Shown here: positions 7,922-16,444 of the stretch, one piece after another
How positions within the stretch are numbered: position 1 is the first letter of the stretch
How the letters are laid out: each line of letters starts with the position of its first letter
Assembly (NCBI GenBank): GCA_046590205.1
Contig: JBKJTT010000007.1
Span: 97,324-161,323 of the forward strand
Direction: 5' to 3'
From: DATDEW01 sp046590205
Lineage (GTDB): Bacteria > Bacteroidota > Ignavibacteria > Palsa-1295
DNA length: 64,000 nucleotides
Notes under the pieces: model-generated
What the model was told of the DNA's origin: nothing
The model's database searches: none
What the model saw: the letters and a program-made list of their open reading frames with translations, nothing else
Position numbers and translations under genes: made by a program

Positions 7922-8288
7922 GTGGGTACACGTTGCAGAAGAAGATTATAGTGCTATCGTTCAGTTGTTTGTTAACGGTAAGAATCCTCCTTATGGTGTT
8001 GTTTGTTTTCATTGCCAGCAATGTGTTGAAAAGTATTTGAAGGCATTTCTTACAGAACAGGAGATTGATTTTCCTCGAACACATTGGTTAAGTATTCTCC
8101 TTCAACTTATGTTACCTATCAAACCCGAGTGGAATATCCATGAAGATGCCTTGAATGTACTTAGTAATTTTGCGACGGAAACTCGTTACCCGGGTGAGTT
8201 TCAAATTAATAGAAAAGTGACTCAAAACGCAGTGGTTATTGCAGAAGAGATCAGAGAAATCATACGTGTTGAATTAGATATTAGATAG
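7902..8288 (+). CDS. HEPN domain protein (putative toxin of the HEPN/MNT pair)
   Basis: 128 residues from the ATG at 7902 (MRETTREWVHVAEEDY), a better start than the one 42 bases upstream because HEPN proteins of this group begin with a W...A..D helix. The GVVCFHCQQCVEKYLKAFL segment and the later ATETRYPGEF are typical of the four-helix HEPN domain. The RNase motif Arg-x(4-6)-His is not clean: an R-T-H (in FPRTHWL) is present, so activity is uncertain. Its start lies within the MNT gene, implying coupled translation. The pair may be a toxin-antitoxin or abortive-infection unit. Confidence 0.87.
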   Translation: MRETTREWVHVAEEDYSAIVQLFVNGKNPPYGVVCFHCQQCVEKYLKAFLTEQEIDFPRTHWLSILLQLMLPIKPEWNIHEDALNVLSNFATETRYPGEFQINRKVTQNAVVIAEEIREIIRVELDIR

Positions 8289-8294
8289 CATTTA

Positions 8295-9524
8295 ATGAGA
8301 AAGTTACTATTCTTCTGCTTGACGCTTCTTCTGTTTCCAATTCTCGTATTTTCCCGTACCTCCACAGCTCTCGACGCTCTCCATACCAAGAACTTCAGCG
8401 AACTTCGTGGGAAGCGTATCGGATTTATCTGTAATCAGACATCACGCACCGCGACGAATGACTTTGGTCCAGATGTACTTAATAAATCAAAAGGTATAAC
8501 CGTTGTTGCTTTCTTCTCGCCCGAGCATGGATTTGGCGGCGTACGTAAGGCAGGTATCAAGAGCGACACCATAGAAAACTACCAAGGAATTCCTGTCCAT
8601 TCTCTTTATGGTAGCACCCGCAAGCCGACAAAAGAAATGCTTCATGGTGTGAATACACTTGTCTTTGATATTCAAGACATCGGTGTCCGAGCATACACAT
8701 ATCTATCCACAATGATACTTGCAATGGAAGCAGCAAGTGAGAATAACATCGAGTTCATCGTGCTGGATAGACCCAACCCTCTCGGAGGCGAGCGCATCGA
8801 AGGTGGCATACTTGATACATCGTTGAAGTCCTTTGTAGGCATCATTCCTATTCCGTATATTCATGGCATGACGCTCGGTGAACTCGCAGAAATGGCAAGA
8901 GGTGAGCGGTGGTTCAAAGGGGCAGAGAAGCTGAAGCTGAAGGTAATTAAGATGGAGTCTTGGAAGCGAGTGATGACGTGGGATAGAACGGGTTTGAAGT
9001 GGACACCACCTTCACCGAACATTCCGACGTATGAAAGTGCTGTCGGTTGTGCGATGTTCGGCGCGCTTGGTGAGCTTGGGCTTATCTCTGTCGGCATCGG
9101 AAGCGACGAGCCGTTCCTTCGTCTTGGCTCGCGTCTTGTAAAAGCCGAGCGAATGAAGATGATATTACAATCGTATCTGCCAAGTGATGTATTTGTCGAG
9201 CTTGAAGATTTTACAACTCCCTTCGGTGATACGATAAAGTCTTATAATGGTATTCGCGTCGATCTTCCGCCAGTGAGTCCGAGCGGCGAGATATTTTCGG
9301 CGCAGTTCAAATTTCTATTTGATTTAATTGCTCTTGATACGAACATAGCAAAGGCATACGGTGCAACTTCGATGGCTTCTAAGCGTATGTTCGATAAAGT
9401 GGTCGGCTCAAGACTTCCGCGAAGGTTAATGGAAGTTGGTGACGTTGAGGGACTTATCGAGCAGTGGAAAACCGAATGCAGCGCATTCCGGACAAAACGA
9501 CAGAAATATCTTCTTTATAATTGA
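8295..9524 (+). CDS. NamZ-like exo-beta-N-acetylmuramidase (DUF1343)
   Basis: 409 residues with a signal peptide (about 1-20, MRKLLFFCLTLLLFPILVFS). The mature protein is a full DUF1343 domain with its hallmark segments: RIGFICNQTSRT, FFSPEHGFGG, VHSLYGSTRKPT, FDIQDIGVRAYTY, LDRPNPLGG and SVGIGSDEPF. Characterised NamZ enzymes remove MurNAc from the non-reducing end of peptidoglycan fragments. Here it would act in the periplasm or outside. The MurQ etherase at 40394 could use the product after phosphorylation, so the two may belong to one MurNAc salvage route. The next gene starts on its stop codon. Confidence 0.9.
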   Translation: MRKLLFFCLTLLLFPILVFSRTSTALDALHTKNFSELRGKRIGFICNQTSRTATNDFGPDVLNKSKGITVVAFFSPEHGFGGVRKAGIKSDTIENYQGIPVHSLYGSTRKPTKEMLHGVNTLVFDIQDIGVRAYTYLSTMILAMEAASENNIEFIVLDRPNPLGGERIEGGILDTSLKSFVGIIPIPYIHGMTLGELAEMARGERWFKGAEKLKLKVIKMESWKRVMTWDRTGLKWTPPSPNIPTYESAVGCAMFGALGELGLISVGIGSDEPFLRLGSRLVKAERMKMILQSYLPSDVFVELEDFTTPFGDTIKSYNGIRVDLPPVSPSGEIFSAQFKFLFDLIALDTNIAKAYGATSMASKRMFDKVVGSRLPRRLMEVGDVEGLIEQWKTECSAFRTKRQKYLLYN

Positions 9525-9907
9525 TGGATAAGGACAGTATGTATGATGCTGGTGTTTGCAATATTGATATTGCAGGGATTCGTCTTCGTAAAAAACTTGG
9601 GACGATCACAGCCATCATTGGTCTTATCGTCTTGGCTATTATGTTCTATTTTCATATTGACCCTGTGTTTCGCTTTATGTCAACGGCTGGGTTTGGTGCA
9701 GGGGTAGCGTTAAACTTCATTCAGGCGAACGAACACTTTTGCGTAGCAAACTCACTTCAGGGTACAACCGAAGAGGGGACGAAACGAACAAAGGTTGACA
9801 GAACAGAAAACCAACAGCAAAAGGACAGGAAAAAAATGTATTCGATAATCATCAAAACAGCCGTAACGGCACTCGCCGCCGGCTCGTTCGGATTGCTTCC
9901 GGTTTAA
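9524..9907 (+). CDS. Small membrane protein, conserved type, function unknown
   Basis: 127 residues from the ATG at 9524, which shares a base with the stop of the previous gene (TGATG), indicating coupled translation. Hydrophobic segments lie at about 26-44 (TITAIIGLIVLAIMFYF), 50-68 and near the C-terminus (TAVTALAAGSFGLLPV). The start region VCNIDIAGIRLRKKLG and the later EHFCVANSLQG remind me of a widespread unnamed family of small membrane proteins with a CNI...EI..R and FCV..G pattern; this is from memory and unproven. The polar middle (residues 85-108, many K/T/Q) is variable in look. Its stop overlaps the stop of a tiny gene on the other strand. Confidence 0.65.
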   Translation: MDKDSMYDAGVCNIDIAGIRLRKKLGTITAIIGLIVLAIMFYFHIDPVFRFMSTAGFGAGVALNFIQANEHFCVANSLQGTTEEGTKRTKVDRTENQQQKDRKKMYSIIIKTAVTALAAGSFGLLPV

Positions 9908-9996
9908 GCTTTTTTGTTCTTGCGTGGCACGTCCTTGTAGACGACGTAGATAATCCCCGCCATTGCCGCAAGCATAAGTAAGAAGAAGATACCCAT
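9904..9996 (-). CDS. 30-residue single-helix membrane peptide
   Basis: The reading frame ATG (9996) to TAA (9904) encodes a methionine, a run of hydrophobic residues (GIFFLLMLAAMAGIIYVVY) and a basic tail DVPRKNKKA, a textbook small membrane protein. A Shine-Dalgarno-like AAGGA sits 7 bases before the ATG. It lies 51 bases downstream of the acyl-CoA dehydrogenase stop on the same strand, so it may end the dnaB-ridA-dehydrogenase unit. Its stop codon overlaps the stop of the gene on the opposite strand (TTAA). The function is unknown. The combination of ribosome site, topology and position makes it more than a chance frame. Confidence 0.6.
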   Translation of the reverse strand: MGIFFLLMLAAMAGIIYVVYKDVPRKNKKA

Positions 9997-10047
9997 AGTT
10001 TTCCTTGTGTTAAGAGAGTGTATAAACCGTCAGTAAAGTGAATTAGT

Positions 10048-11205
10048 TTACGGTTTCCCGATGACGTGCCGCGCTATCACGATACGTTGAACCTGCGATG
10101 TTCCTTCGTATATCTGCAATCCTTTGATGTCCCTGAAATACCTTTCGACAGGATACTCGTTGGAATACCCCCTGCCACCATGTATAAGCACGGCATCTCC
10201 GGCAGCTTTAACGGCTGCTTCGGTTGCATGGTACTTTGCCATTGATGCTTGGAGTGATGACGGCTCGCCATTATCTTTTTTCCATGCCGCATGATAGACG
10301 AGCAAGCGAGATGCTTCAAGCGAGACCTTCATCTCTGCGATGAGAGATTGTATCATCTGCATATCACCGATACGCTGACCGAACTGCTTGCGCTTGCGGG
10401 CAAAATCCACGCTTGCATCAAGACATGCCTGATGCACACCAAGCGCGCCTGCTGCAACGCCGAGCCGACCGTGATCGAGAGCGCTCATGGCAATTGCAAA
10501 TCCTTCATACTCTTTGCCGAGAAGATTCTCTTCGGGGACGAAACAATCGGTGAATGTGATGTGCGCATGTTCACTTGCACGGTGACCAAGTTCTTTGCCC
10601 GGCATCTTCACGCGGTTAAAACCGGGAGTATTAGTCTCTACAAGAAATGCTGTTACAGCTTTATGTGGTTTCTCACCTGCAGCTATGGGAAGTTTTGCAA
10701 AGACAATAGCAAGATTCGCAGAGAGTGCATTCGTTATCCATATCTTTTCTCCATTGAGCTTATATCCGCCGTCAACTTTTTCTGCTCTCGTTTGGATGTT
10801 TGCAGCGTCGCTTCCTGCTTCGGGTTCGGTGAGGCAGTAGCATCCGATCATCTCTGCTCGTGCAAGTTTTGGAAGATACTTATTCTTTTGTGCTTCACTC
10901 CCTTGTTGATTAACACACGCCATCACAAGTGATGAGTGTACTGTCATGAATCCGCGAACACTTGAACATGCTCTGCCAAGTTCTTCATAGATAAGAGCAA
11001 GAGAAAGTGCACTCGCTTGTGAACCACCATATTCATTCGGCATTGCCGAGCCGAGTAAACCAAGCCCTGCCATTCTTGCAATGAGCTTCGGCTCCATCTT
11101 GGAGTCTTCATCCATCTTACGTGCAAGCGGAGCAACTTCGTTCTGCGCGAAGTCACGAGCTGTTTGCTGCCACTTGAGTTCTTTGTCGGTGAGAGAGAAG
11201 TTCAT
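10048..11205 (-). CDS. Acyl-CoA dehydrogenase
   Basis: 385 residues, full length for the family. Visible signatures are CYCLTEPEAGSDAANI in the middle FAD-contact region, WITNA, and the C-terminal YEGTSQVQR with the probable catalytic base E367. The DFARKRKQFGQRIGDMQ helix is also typical. It oxidises acyl-CoA to enoyl-CoA using FAD and passes electrons to ETF in the cytoplasm. Chain-length preference cannot be read. Its ATG follows immediately after the ridA stop, so the two are co-translated. The membrane iron-sulfur protein at 30063 resembles proteins proposed to take electrons from ETF, a possible functional link. Confidence 0.93.
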   Translation of the reverse strand: MNFSLTDKELKWQQTARDFAQNEVAPLARKMDEDSKMEPKLIARMAGLGLLGSAMPNEYGGSQASALSLALIYEELGRACSSVRGFMTVHSSLVMACVNQQGSEAQKNKYLPKLARAEMIGCYCLTEPEAGSDAANIQTRAEKVDGGYKLNGEKIWITNALSANLAIVFAKLPIAAGEKPHKAVTAFLVETNTPGFNRVKMPGKELGHRASEHAHITFTDCFVPEENLLGKEYEGFAIAMSALDHGRLGVAAGALGVHQACLDASVDFARKRKQFGQRIGDMQMIQSLIAEMKVSLEASRLLVYHAAWKKDNGEPSSLQASMAKYHATEAAVKAAGDAVLIHGGRGYSNEYPVERYFRDIKGLQIYEGTSQVQRIVIARHVIGKP

Positions 11206-11607
11206 TTATGAATGTATTACGGCAATACCTTCGATTTCAAGAAGCACCAAATCTTCAAAGAGAGTGGAAACCTCAACAAGCGTCATCGCAGGGAAGTGCT
11301 TACCAAAGTATGTGCGATATACTCCGCCAATTTCTTTGAGATGTTCTTTATAGAGATCTCTGTCTTTGACAAAGATATTCAGTTTTACAATATCTGTCAT
11401 CTGGCCGCCTGCAGCACGTATAGCTATTTGCAAATTCTTTAACGTTTGCTCAAATTGCCCGACCATATCGCCAACATAAACGACATTCCCACTCGCATCG
11501 AATGATACTTGTCCGCCAAGATAGACCGTCTTCCCGCCGTTTGTCGCAACGGCATGTGCATAGCCGACAGGTTTTACTAATTCAGGCGGATTAATTATTT
11601 CGTTCAT
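11206..11607 (-). CDS. RidA family protein
   Basis: 133 residues, a full RidA (YjgF/YER057c/UK114) domain, with the strand TVYLGGQVSFDASGNV, the QFEQTLKNLQIAIRAAGG helix and the VKLNIFVKD strand. The classic deaminase family has an Arg (R105 in E. coli) in an R-x-x-x-x-V-E signature; here that stretch reads FPAMTLVEVSTLFEDLVLLEIEGIA, so the usual Arg is not evident and the member may belong to a non-deaminase Rid subfamily. It is located between dnaB (14 bases upstream) and the acyl-CoA dehydrogenase, consistent with one operon. Role: reactive enamine/imine handling or another small-molecule function. Confidence 0.87.
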   Translation of the reverse strand: MNEIINPPELVKPVGYAHAVATNGGKTVYLGGQVSFDASGNVVYVGDMVGQFEQTLKNLQIAIRAAGGQMTDIVKLNIFVKDRDLYKEHLKEIGGVYRTYFGKHFPAMTLVEVSTLFEDLVLLEIEGIAVIHS

Positions 11608-11621
11608 TCTCTTTTGTATAA

Positions 11622-13139
11622 TTAGAATGCAGGTTCACTTGAAGCATAACTACGTTCTGCGGGCTGCTCAAAGCTCGGAATGTTGATGAGGTCATCGAAA
11701 CGACCGACATCACCTCTGAATGCTACTCGCGCCGTTCCGAGCGGACCGTTACGTTGCTTACCGACGATAACTTCTGCTGTACCCTGTGTATTGCTTCCGT
11801 CATCATATTGGTCAATACCATACGTTTCAGGGCGATAGATAAAGAGTACCAAGTCAGCATCTTGCTCGATAGCGCCGGACTCACGCAGATCAGAAAGCAT
11901 GGGGCGTTTATGCTTTTCGCTTCTCGATTCAAGAGAGCGGTTCAACTGCGAGAGTGCAATAACAGGTATGTTCAGTTCTTTCGAAAGGGCTTTCATTGAG
12001 CGCGATATCATCGAGATTTCTCGTTCACGAGAGTCAAGATGTTTACCTGCTTCCATAAGCTGCAAATAGTCAACAATGACAAGCCCGATGTTCTCGGTTT
12101 GCTTTAAGCGGCGACACTTTGCGCGAAGTTCGAGCGGTGTGATGCCGGGTGTATCGTCAATGAATATCGGTGCATCATTGAGTTTGCCGATACCTGCGGC
12201 AATCTTCTTCCAATCCTCGGCGCGAAGTTTTCCTTTACGTGCTGATTGCATATCAACACCTGCTTCCGAGCAAAGCATACGCAGCACGAGCTGCTGTGCA
12301 CCCATTTCAAGCGAGAAAAATGCAACGCCTACTCGCTCTTCCTTAACAGGATTCATCGCAGCAGAACGGGCAAGCGTGAGTGCGAGCGCTGTTTTACCTT
12401 GTGAAGGGCGAGCGGCAAGAATAATAAGATCTGTTTTTTGCCATCCGCTTGTTATCTCATCGAGTTCACTAAGTCCTGATGGAACACCTGTCGTAGCTGA
12501 ATCCCGGTCATGAATCTTCTCAAGATACTCGATAGTCTCATGCGCGAGATGATTCATCCGCTGAAAACTCTTGCGATGACGAGTCTCGGAAAGTCTAAAG
12601 AGATCAGATTCTGCTTTGTCGAGTAGCTCAAATGTATCATCCTCACCAACGAACGCACGGAGCTTTGTCTCTTCACAAGTACGTATAAGCTCACGAGCTA
12701 AGAATTTCTCTAAAATAAGTCGCGCATGTGCCTCGACGTTTGCAGTCGTTACTACCTTGCTCGTCAACTCAACGAGATAAGACGGACCGCCAACCTCATC
12801 AAGTTTTCCGTCAACGCGTAGTCGGTTTGTAACACTTAAAATATCTATCGGCTCACTTTGTGAGTCAAGCGCGAGCATCGCACGGTATATAGCCGTATGT
12901 CCCTCGCGGTAAAATGGGCTATCCTCGAGGTTTCGGTCGCCTAAGACTTCCATCACTCTGTTGGCAGCCATCTTGTCAATCATCATTGCGCCGAGCAATG
13001 ACTGCTCAACCTCAAGTGCTTGAGGGGGCAATAACCCTGTGCCGGCTACGCGATCGTAGAGTTCACTGAAGCTGCGCAGGTAGTTGCGGCTCGTTCTCGA
13101 GCCAGCTAAGTCTTTGGATGGAATGGGGATAACGCTCAC
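11622..13139 (-). CDS. dnaB: Replicative DNA helicase DnaB
   Basis: 505 residues. The N-terminal helical domain (about 38-140, PPQALEVEQSLLGAMM) is followed by the RecA-like ATPase domain with the Walker A RPSQGKT at 244-250, Walker B LVIVDYLQLM, and the SQLNRSLESR and DLRESGAIEQDADLVLFIYR segments. No intein interrupts it. It unwinds DNA at the fork and is loaded at oriC; it lies about 6.5 kb from the candidate origin. A Bacteroidota-type promoter lies 30 bases before the ATG, and ridA follows closely. The C-terminus carries a short serine-rich tail. Confidence 0.96.
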   Translation of the reverse strand: MSVIPIPSKDLAGSRTSRNYLRSFSELYDRVAGTGLLPPQALEVEQSLLGAMMIDKMAANRVMEVLGDRNLEDSPFYREGHTAIYRAMLALDSQSEPIDILSVTNRLRVDGKLDEVGGPSYLVELTSKVVTTANVEAHARLILEKFLARELIRTCEETKLRAFVGEDDTFELLDKAESDLFRLSETRHRKSFQRMNHLAHETIEYLEKIHDRDSATTGVPSGLSELDEITSGWQKTDLIILAARPSQGKTALALTLARSAAMNPVKEERVGVAFFSLEMGAQQLVLRMLCSEAGVDMQSARKGKLRAEDWKKIAAGIGKLNDAPIFIDDTPGITPLELRAKCRRLKQTENIGLVIVDYLQLMEAGKHLDSREREISMISRSMKALSKELNIPVIALSQLNRSLESRSEKHKRPMLSDLRESGAIEQDADLVLFIYRPETYGIDQYDDGSNTQGTAEVIVGKQRNGPLGTARVAFRGDVGRFDDLINIPSFEQPAERSYASSEPAF

Positions 13140-13168
13140 GTATGCTGATTCACCTATTAATAAGTGTG

Positions 13169-13198
13169 CAAAAATACCTCATAAAGGGTGATTAACAA
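13169..13198 (-). promoter_or_regulatory. Promoter of dnaB (Bacteroidota type)
   Basis: On the minus strand, TTG (13196-13198), 19 bases, then TATTTTTG (13169-13176). This exactly follows the TTG-N19-TAnnTTTG pattern of the primary sigma factor of Bacteroidota. It predicts a transcript start about 6-8 bases later and a leader of about 22-25 bases before the dnaB ATG. Confidence 0.7.
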
Positions 13199-13272
13199 TG
13201 AACAAGTTACAATTAACAAAAGTGAATAAAATGTGGATATGTATTTGCAGATAGTATTTAGTCATTAGTCTT

Positions 13273-13301
13273 TTGATGATGATATGCTCGCCGTATTTTT
13301 G
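13273..13301 (+). promoter_or_regulatory. Promoter of the peroxiredoxin gene (Bacteroidota type)
   Basis: TTG (13273-13275), 18 bases, TATTTTTG (13294-13301), then 28 bases to the ATG at 13330. It stands back to back with the dnaB promoter in the same gap. The spacing is one base short of the usual, so the call is less certain than for dnaB. Confidence 0.6.
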
Positions 13302-13329
13302 CACTCTAAACAATTGACTATTGATACGT

Positions 13330-13809
13330 ATGGCAATCTCTGTTGGTTCAAAAGCTCCTGATGTTACGATGTTCTCGCAAACACCTGAGGGCATCAAGCC
13401 GTTGAAAGTATCTGACTATGCAGGCAAGAAGAATGTAGTACTCCTTTTCTTTCCGGCAGCTTTTACCGGTACGTGCACCAAGGAAATGTGCGCCGTGCGT
13501 GATTCAATGAATATCTATGAAGGTCTTAATGCAGAAGTCATCGGTGTCTCGCCCGATTATCCTGCTGCACTTGCAGTATGGGCAAAGCACAACGAACTGA
13601 AGATGCCCCTTGCCAGTGATTTTAACCGTGAAGCAGTCAATGCTTATGATATTGTTTTCCCGGGTTGGGGCGGTAGTATGAACGGTGTACCAATTCGCTC
13701 TGCATTTGTCATTGATAAAGACAGCACCATCCGTTACACACACCTCTGCCCGACACCGGGCGATGTACCTCCATTTGAGGAGATACAGGAAGTATTGAAG
13801 GGATTATAA
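13330..13809 (+). CDS. Thiol peroxidase of the peroxiredoxin (AhpE/BCP-like) group
   Basis: 159 residues from the ATG at 13330 (MAISVGSKAPD); a TTG three codons upstream is possible but less likely. The peroxidatic cysteine is C49 in FFPAAFTGTCTKEMC, with a second cysteine five residues later (C54) placed as in BCP-type enzymes. The later FPGWGGSMNGVPIRSAFVID and PTPGDVPPF resemble AhpE-like proteins. The enzyme reduces hydrogen peroxide and alkyl hydroperoxides in the cytoplasm using a thiol partner, perhaps related to the bacilliredoxin at 5523. It has its own promoter facing away from dnaB. Confidence 0.92.
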   Translation: MAISVGSKAPDVTMFSQTPEGIKPLKVSDYAGKKNVVLLFFPAAFTGTCTKEMCAVRDSMNIYEGLNAEVIGVSPDYPAALAVWAKHNELKMPLASDFNREAVNAYDIVFPGWGGSMNGVPIRSAFVIDKDSTIRYTHLCPTPGDVPPFEEIQEVLKGL

Positions 13810-13817
13810 AAGAAGCT

Positions 13818-15203
13818 CTAAACTGAAGCTATCGAAGGAGAAGGGAAGCGAAGTACAACTTTCTTTTGCTTGAGCGTTTGCCACAATTTAATATTGTTTA
13901 TCTTCGTCATGCCAAATTTCTCTTCAGTAAAGAGCTGAAGTGAAGTAAGATACATTGCCATGATCGGCGTCATTATGTCTCCGTACATCAATCCGAAGAA
14001 TGAGCCGATCATATAGATGATGATCATGTAAAGAGAAATCTGTGCTAAGAATTTGTCATCTTCTCCTTCAGTAAATCGTAGTTGTAGTAATACTACTTTC
14101 CATATTTTAGAGATCATCCACCAAAAACCAATAAGCGCAAAGATACCGCCCCGAAGTGGCCAGTATAAGTAGGAGTTATGTGTGCCAAGTGTGGTAAAGT
14201 TTGCAAAGAGCGGCATACGCAGGTATTGGTACCATTGTGTACCGATGGCAGTACCAAAAATGGGATTGTGATATATATTCAACAAAACATTAGGCAGTTC
14301 CATGAGTCGGATGTATGCCGACCCTTCTTCTTTAGGGTTAACAACTGCAAACATTCGGGTTATAAACCCAATTGGGTCTGTCAGCAATATAACAATGGCA
14401 AGAGTTACTATAAGTAACAAGAATAGCCCAAGATGTTTCATTCTCTTACCTTTACCTATCGAGATGAACATGATCACAAGTGAGATGATGATTGCGACGA
14501 AGAATGTACGCCGGTAGCTTGTAATAAGAGAAAAGAAAATGAATGGTGACGCAATCAGTAATGTTTTTTTGAGCCATACTAATGCATTTCCCTTGTAGTG
14601 CATGAATAATACAATTGCACATACTCCCATACCGAGAAGGTATCCGTCACGCCAGTTTTGCAGCACTCCCCAACTTTTATTCGGATCATCAGAGAATAAA
14701 TAAATCCACACACCATCTGATGCTTTTGCGATCGCAGCTATTATTAGAAGCATTGGGATAACACGCCATTCTTTTGGTTCTCGTAAGAGATTCCGAAAAA
14801 TAAAGAATTCGAACGGAAGCATAAATGCTTCATGTACTTCAAAGACAACCGCTACGTCTTGCCGTATCACCATTCCTCTCATCCAAGAGAGAAAGAATGC
14901 GAGACCAAGCAAGATAAGCGGTCCCCAAAAGTATGAGCGTTTGACAGTGTAATCTCCTTCAAGTGTTCGCTCGACCAAAAGAACGATGAGGTTGAAGATC
15001 AGCACTATTTCAAATGGACGAAACGGGGCGAAACTACCAAAGTAGGTTTGAAATTGGAAGATAGACCCGCCAATACTTGAGTCTTGCCAAAGTATCATCC
15101 ATAGAAAAAAGTATTTTACAAGCCGAAGGGAGAATAACGCGGATGACTCTGCTGTAAAAGCAGAGTTTATTAATGTGGTAGTCTTATAAATACGGTTGAA
15201 CAC
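13818..15203 (-). CDS. O-antigen ligase/polymerase-like membrane protein
   Basis: 461 residues with about ten to twelve predicted membrane segments spread over residues 25-430, plus a large loop around 290-345 that carries GTAIGTQWYQY and FTTLGTHNSYLYWPLRGG. The GTHNSYL pattern in a loop followed by a helix is the hallmark of the O-antigen ligase/Wzy_C family, in which the histidine is important for activity. It would act on the periplasmic side of the inner membrane, joining or polymerising lipid-linked glycans. The upstream gene is a Wzz-type chain-length regulator 11 bases away, which supports a polysaccharide role; ligase and polymerase cannot be separated here. Confidence 0.85.
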   Translation of the reverse strand: MFNRIYKTTTLINSAFTAESSALFSLRLVKYFFLWMILWQDSSIGGSIFQFQTYFGSFAPFRPFEIVLIFNLIVLLVERTLEGDYTVKRSYFWGPLILLGLAFFLSWMRGMVIRQDVAVVFEVHEAFMLPFEFFIFRNLLREPKEWRVIPMLLIIAAIAKASDGVWIYLFSDDPNKSWGVLQNWRDGYLLGMGVCAIVLFMHYKGNALVWLKKTLLIASPFIFFSLITSYRRTFFVAIIISLVIMFISIGKGKRMKHLGLFLLLIVTLAIVILLTDPIGFITRMFAVVNPKEEGSAYIRLMELPNVLLNIYHNPIFGTAIGTQWYQYLRMPLFANFTTLGTHNSYLYWPLRGGIFALIGFWWMISKIWKVVLLQLRFTEGEDDKFLAQISLYMIIIYMIGSFFGLMYGDIMTPIMAMYLTSLQLFTEEKFGMTKINNIKLWQTLKQKKVVLRFPSPSIASV

Positions 15204-15214
15204 GCTGCTCTGGG

Positions 15215-16444
15215 TTAATCTTTTACACCCCGTAGTGCTTTCTTGAAGTTCCAGTATCGTTGGTGTTCTTCAGGGTAGAGCTTGGTGCTTTCTCTATAAG
15301 TACGAACGGATATATATATACCCGATACTACAACTCCCGCAATCACCCCAAGAATCAGCATAACAGAGCGTTTTGGCGATGATTTCCGCAGCGGAGTAAC
15401 GGCAGTATCAAGTATGTTGAATGTGGGGATGTTACGCTGTTCGTTGAGCTTTTCCTGCTCCAGCTGCTGACGCAAGAATGCTGAAATTGTCTCAAGGAGT
15501 TTTACTTCCCGCATAAGCTTTGCGAGTTTGCGAGTGAGCGTCGGTACTTTATTAAGAGCCAGTGAGTATTTACCTATAGAGCCGTCATCATATCTACGCA
15601 ATTGAGATTTGGCTTCTTCGAGCTGAGCACGTATCATTGATGCGCGTGCAGAGCTTGCTGTCATCTCACGTTCTTCAACGGCAAGCTGTATCTCTAATTG
15701 CTGTACTTCTGATGCAAGCATTGCTGCGCTCGTTACTGTGGCTGAGAGCTGGTCTGTGAGAGCAACTGCCTTATTATCTTCCTGGAACAACTGGAGATTA
15801 GCATATGCAGAGTCAAGCTGGACCATTCGTTTGTTATATTCACTCTCTGTGAACTCCCTTAATAACCGAGAGCTTGTCATCAGTCGATGACGGTTGTAGT
15901 AATCGAGTTGGTGAACATACTTATTTGCTAAATATGGTGCGAGGTGCCGAGCTTCTTCTTTTTGTTCGCCCGACGGAAACCACTCTGTTTTAATATCTAC
16001 CTGTACATTCATCACGCCGTTGCGAAGTGGCTCGCTTGTCATACTGCTCTTGATAAAGAAAGCAATCGCATCGAAACTTGTATCAAATGCAGAAAAATAC
16101 TTTCGCAGACGTTCATCTTTGGCAAGTGTCTCCGAGACAGCACGCGAATCAATCACGTTTTTGAATTGGTCGAGAGCAGGGTTTTCTTGCCCTTTCATCA
16201 GGTCAAGCGCACCAGAGCCGGAGAGAAACGACATCAATCCGCCAACCTTTTCCTTTTCCGGAGGCATCAACATAGCAGTGGAGCTATAGGTGAACGGCAT
16301 GATGTAGGTAAAGCCGAAGAATATCACAGCAGAAATGAGCGTGATAATAACTACCAATTTACGATGCTTCACCCAAAGCATAAAATAATCCATGATATGC
16401 GGATCTTTCTTTTGTGTATCTGTAAGCTGTGGTTCTTGGGTCAT
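15215..16444 (-). CDS. Wzz/GNVR-type polysaccharide co-polymerase
   Basis: 409 residues. Two membrane helices frame the protein: residues about 32-51 (VVIITLISAVIFFGFTYIMP) and about 365-385 (VMLILGVIAGVVVSGIYISV). Between them is a long periplasmic coiled-coil rich region (about 190-340), with the C-terminal proline/alanine boundary ILDTAVTPLRKSSPKR typical of the GNVR/Wzz group. There is no cytoplasmic tyrosine-kinase domain. It would set glycan chain length together with the downstream O-antigen ligase/polymerase-like protein. The 245-base gap upstream holds a short hairpin (AGGGCAA/TTGCCCT near 16523-16542). Confidence 0.88.
   Translation of the reverse strand: MTQEPQLTDTQKKDPHIMDYFMLWVKHRKLVVIITLISAVIFFGFTYIMPFTYSSTAMLMPPEKEKVGGLMSFLSGSGALDLMKGQENPALDQFKNVIDSRAVSETLAKDERLRKYFSAFDTSFDAIAFFIKSSMTSEPLRNGVMNVQVDIKTEWFPSGEQKEEARHLAPYLANKYVHQLDYYNRHRLMTSSRLLREFTESEYNKRMVQLDSAYANLQLFQEDNKAVALTDQLSATVTSAAMLASEVQQLEIQLAVEEREMTASSARASMIRAQLEEAKSQLRRYDDGSIGKYSLALNKVPTLTRKLAKLMREVKLLETISAFLRQQLEQEKLNEQRNIPTFNILDTAVTPLRKSSPKRSVMLILGVIAGVVVSGIYISVRTYRESTKLYPEEHQRYWNFKKALRGVKD

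Noticed and set aside
9925..9940. Sigma-54-like promoter TGGCACG...TTG
   Set aside because: The spacing between the GG and GC elements is one base too short, and the site lies inside the coding part of the small peptide.
10291..10932. Long frame of 213 codons on the + strand opposite the acyl-CoA dehydrogenase
   Set aside because: It has no recognisable motif, is full of cysteine, and lies completely antisense to a well-supported gene.
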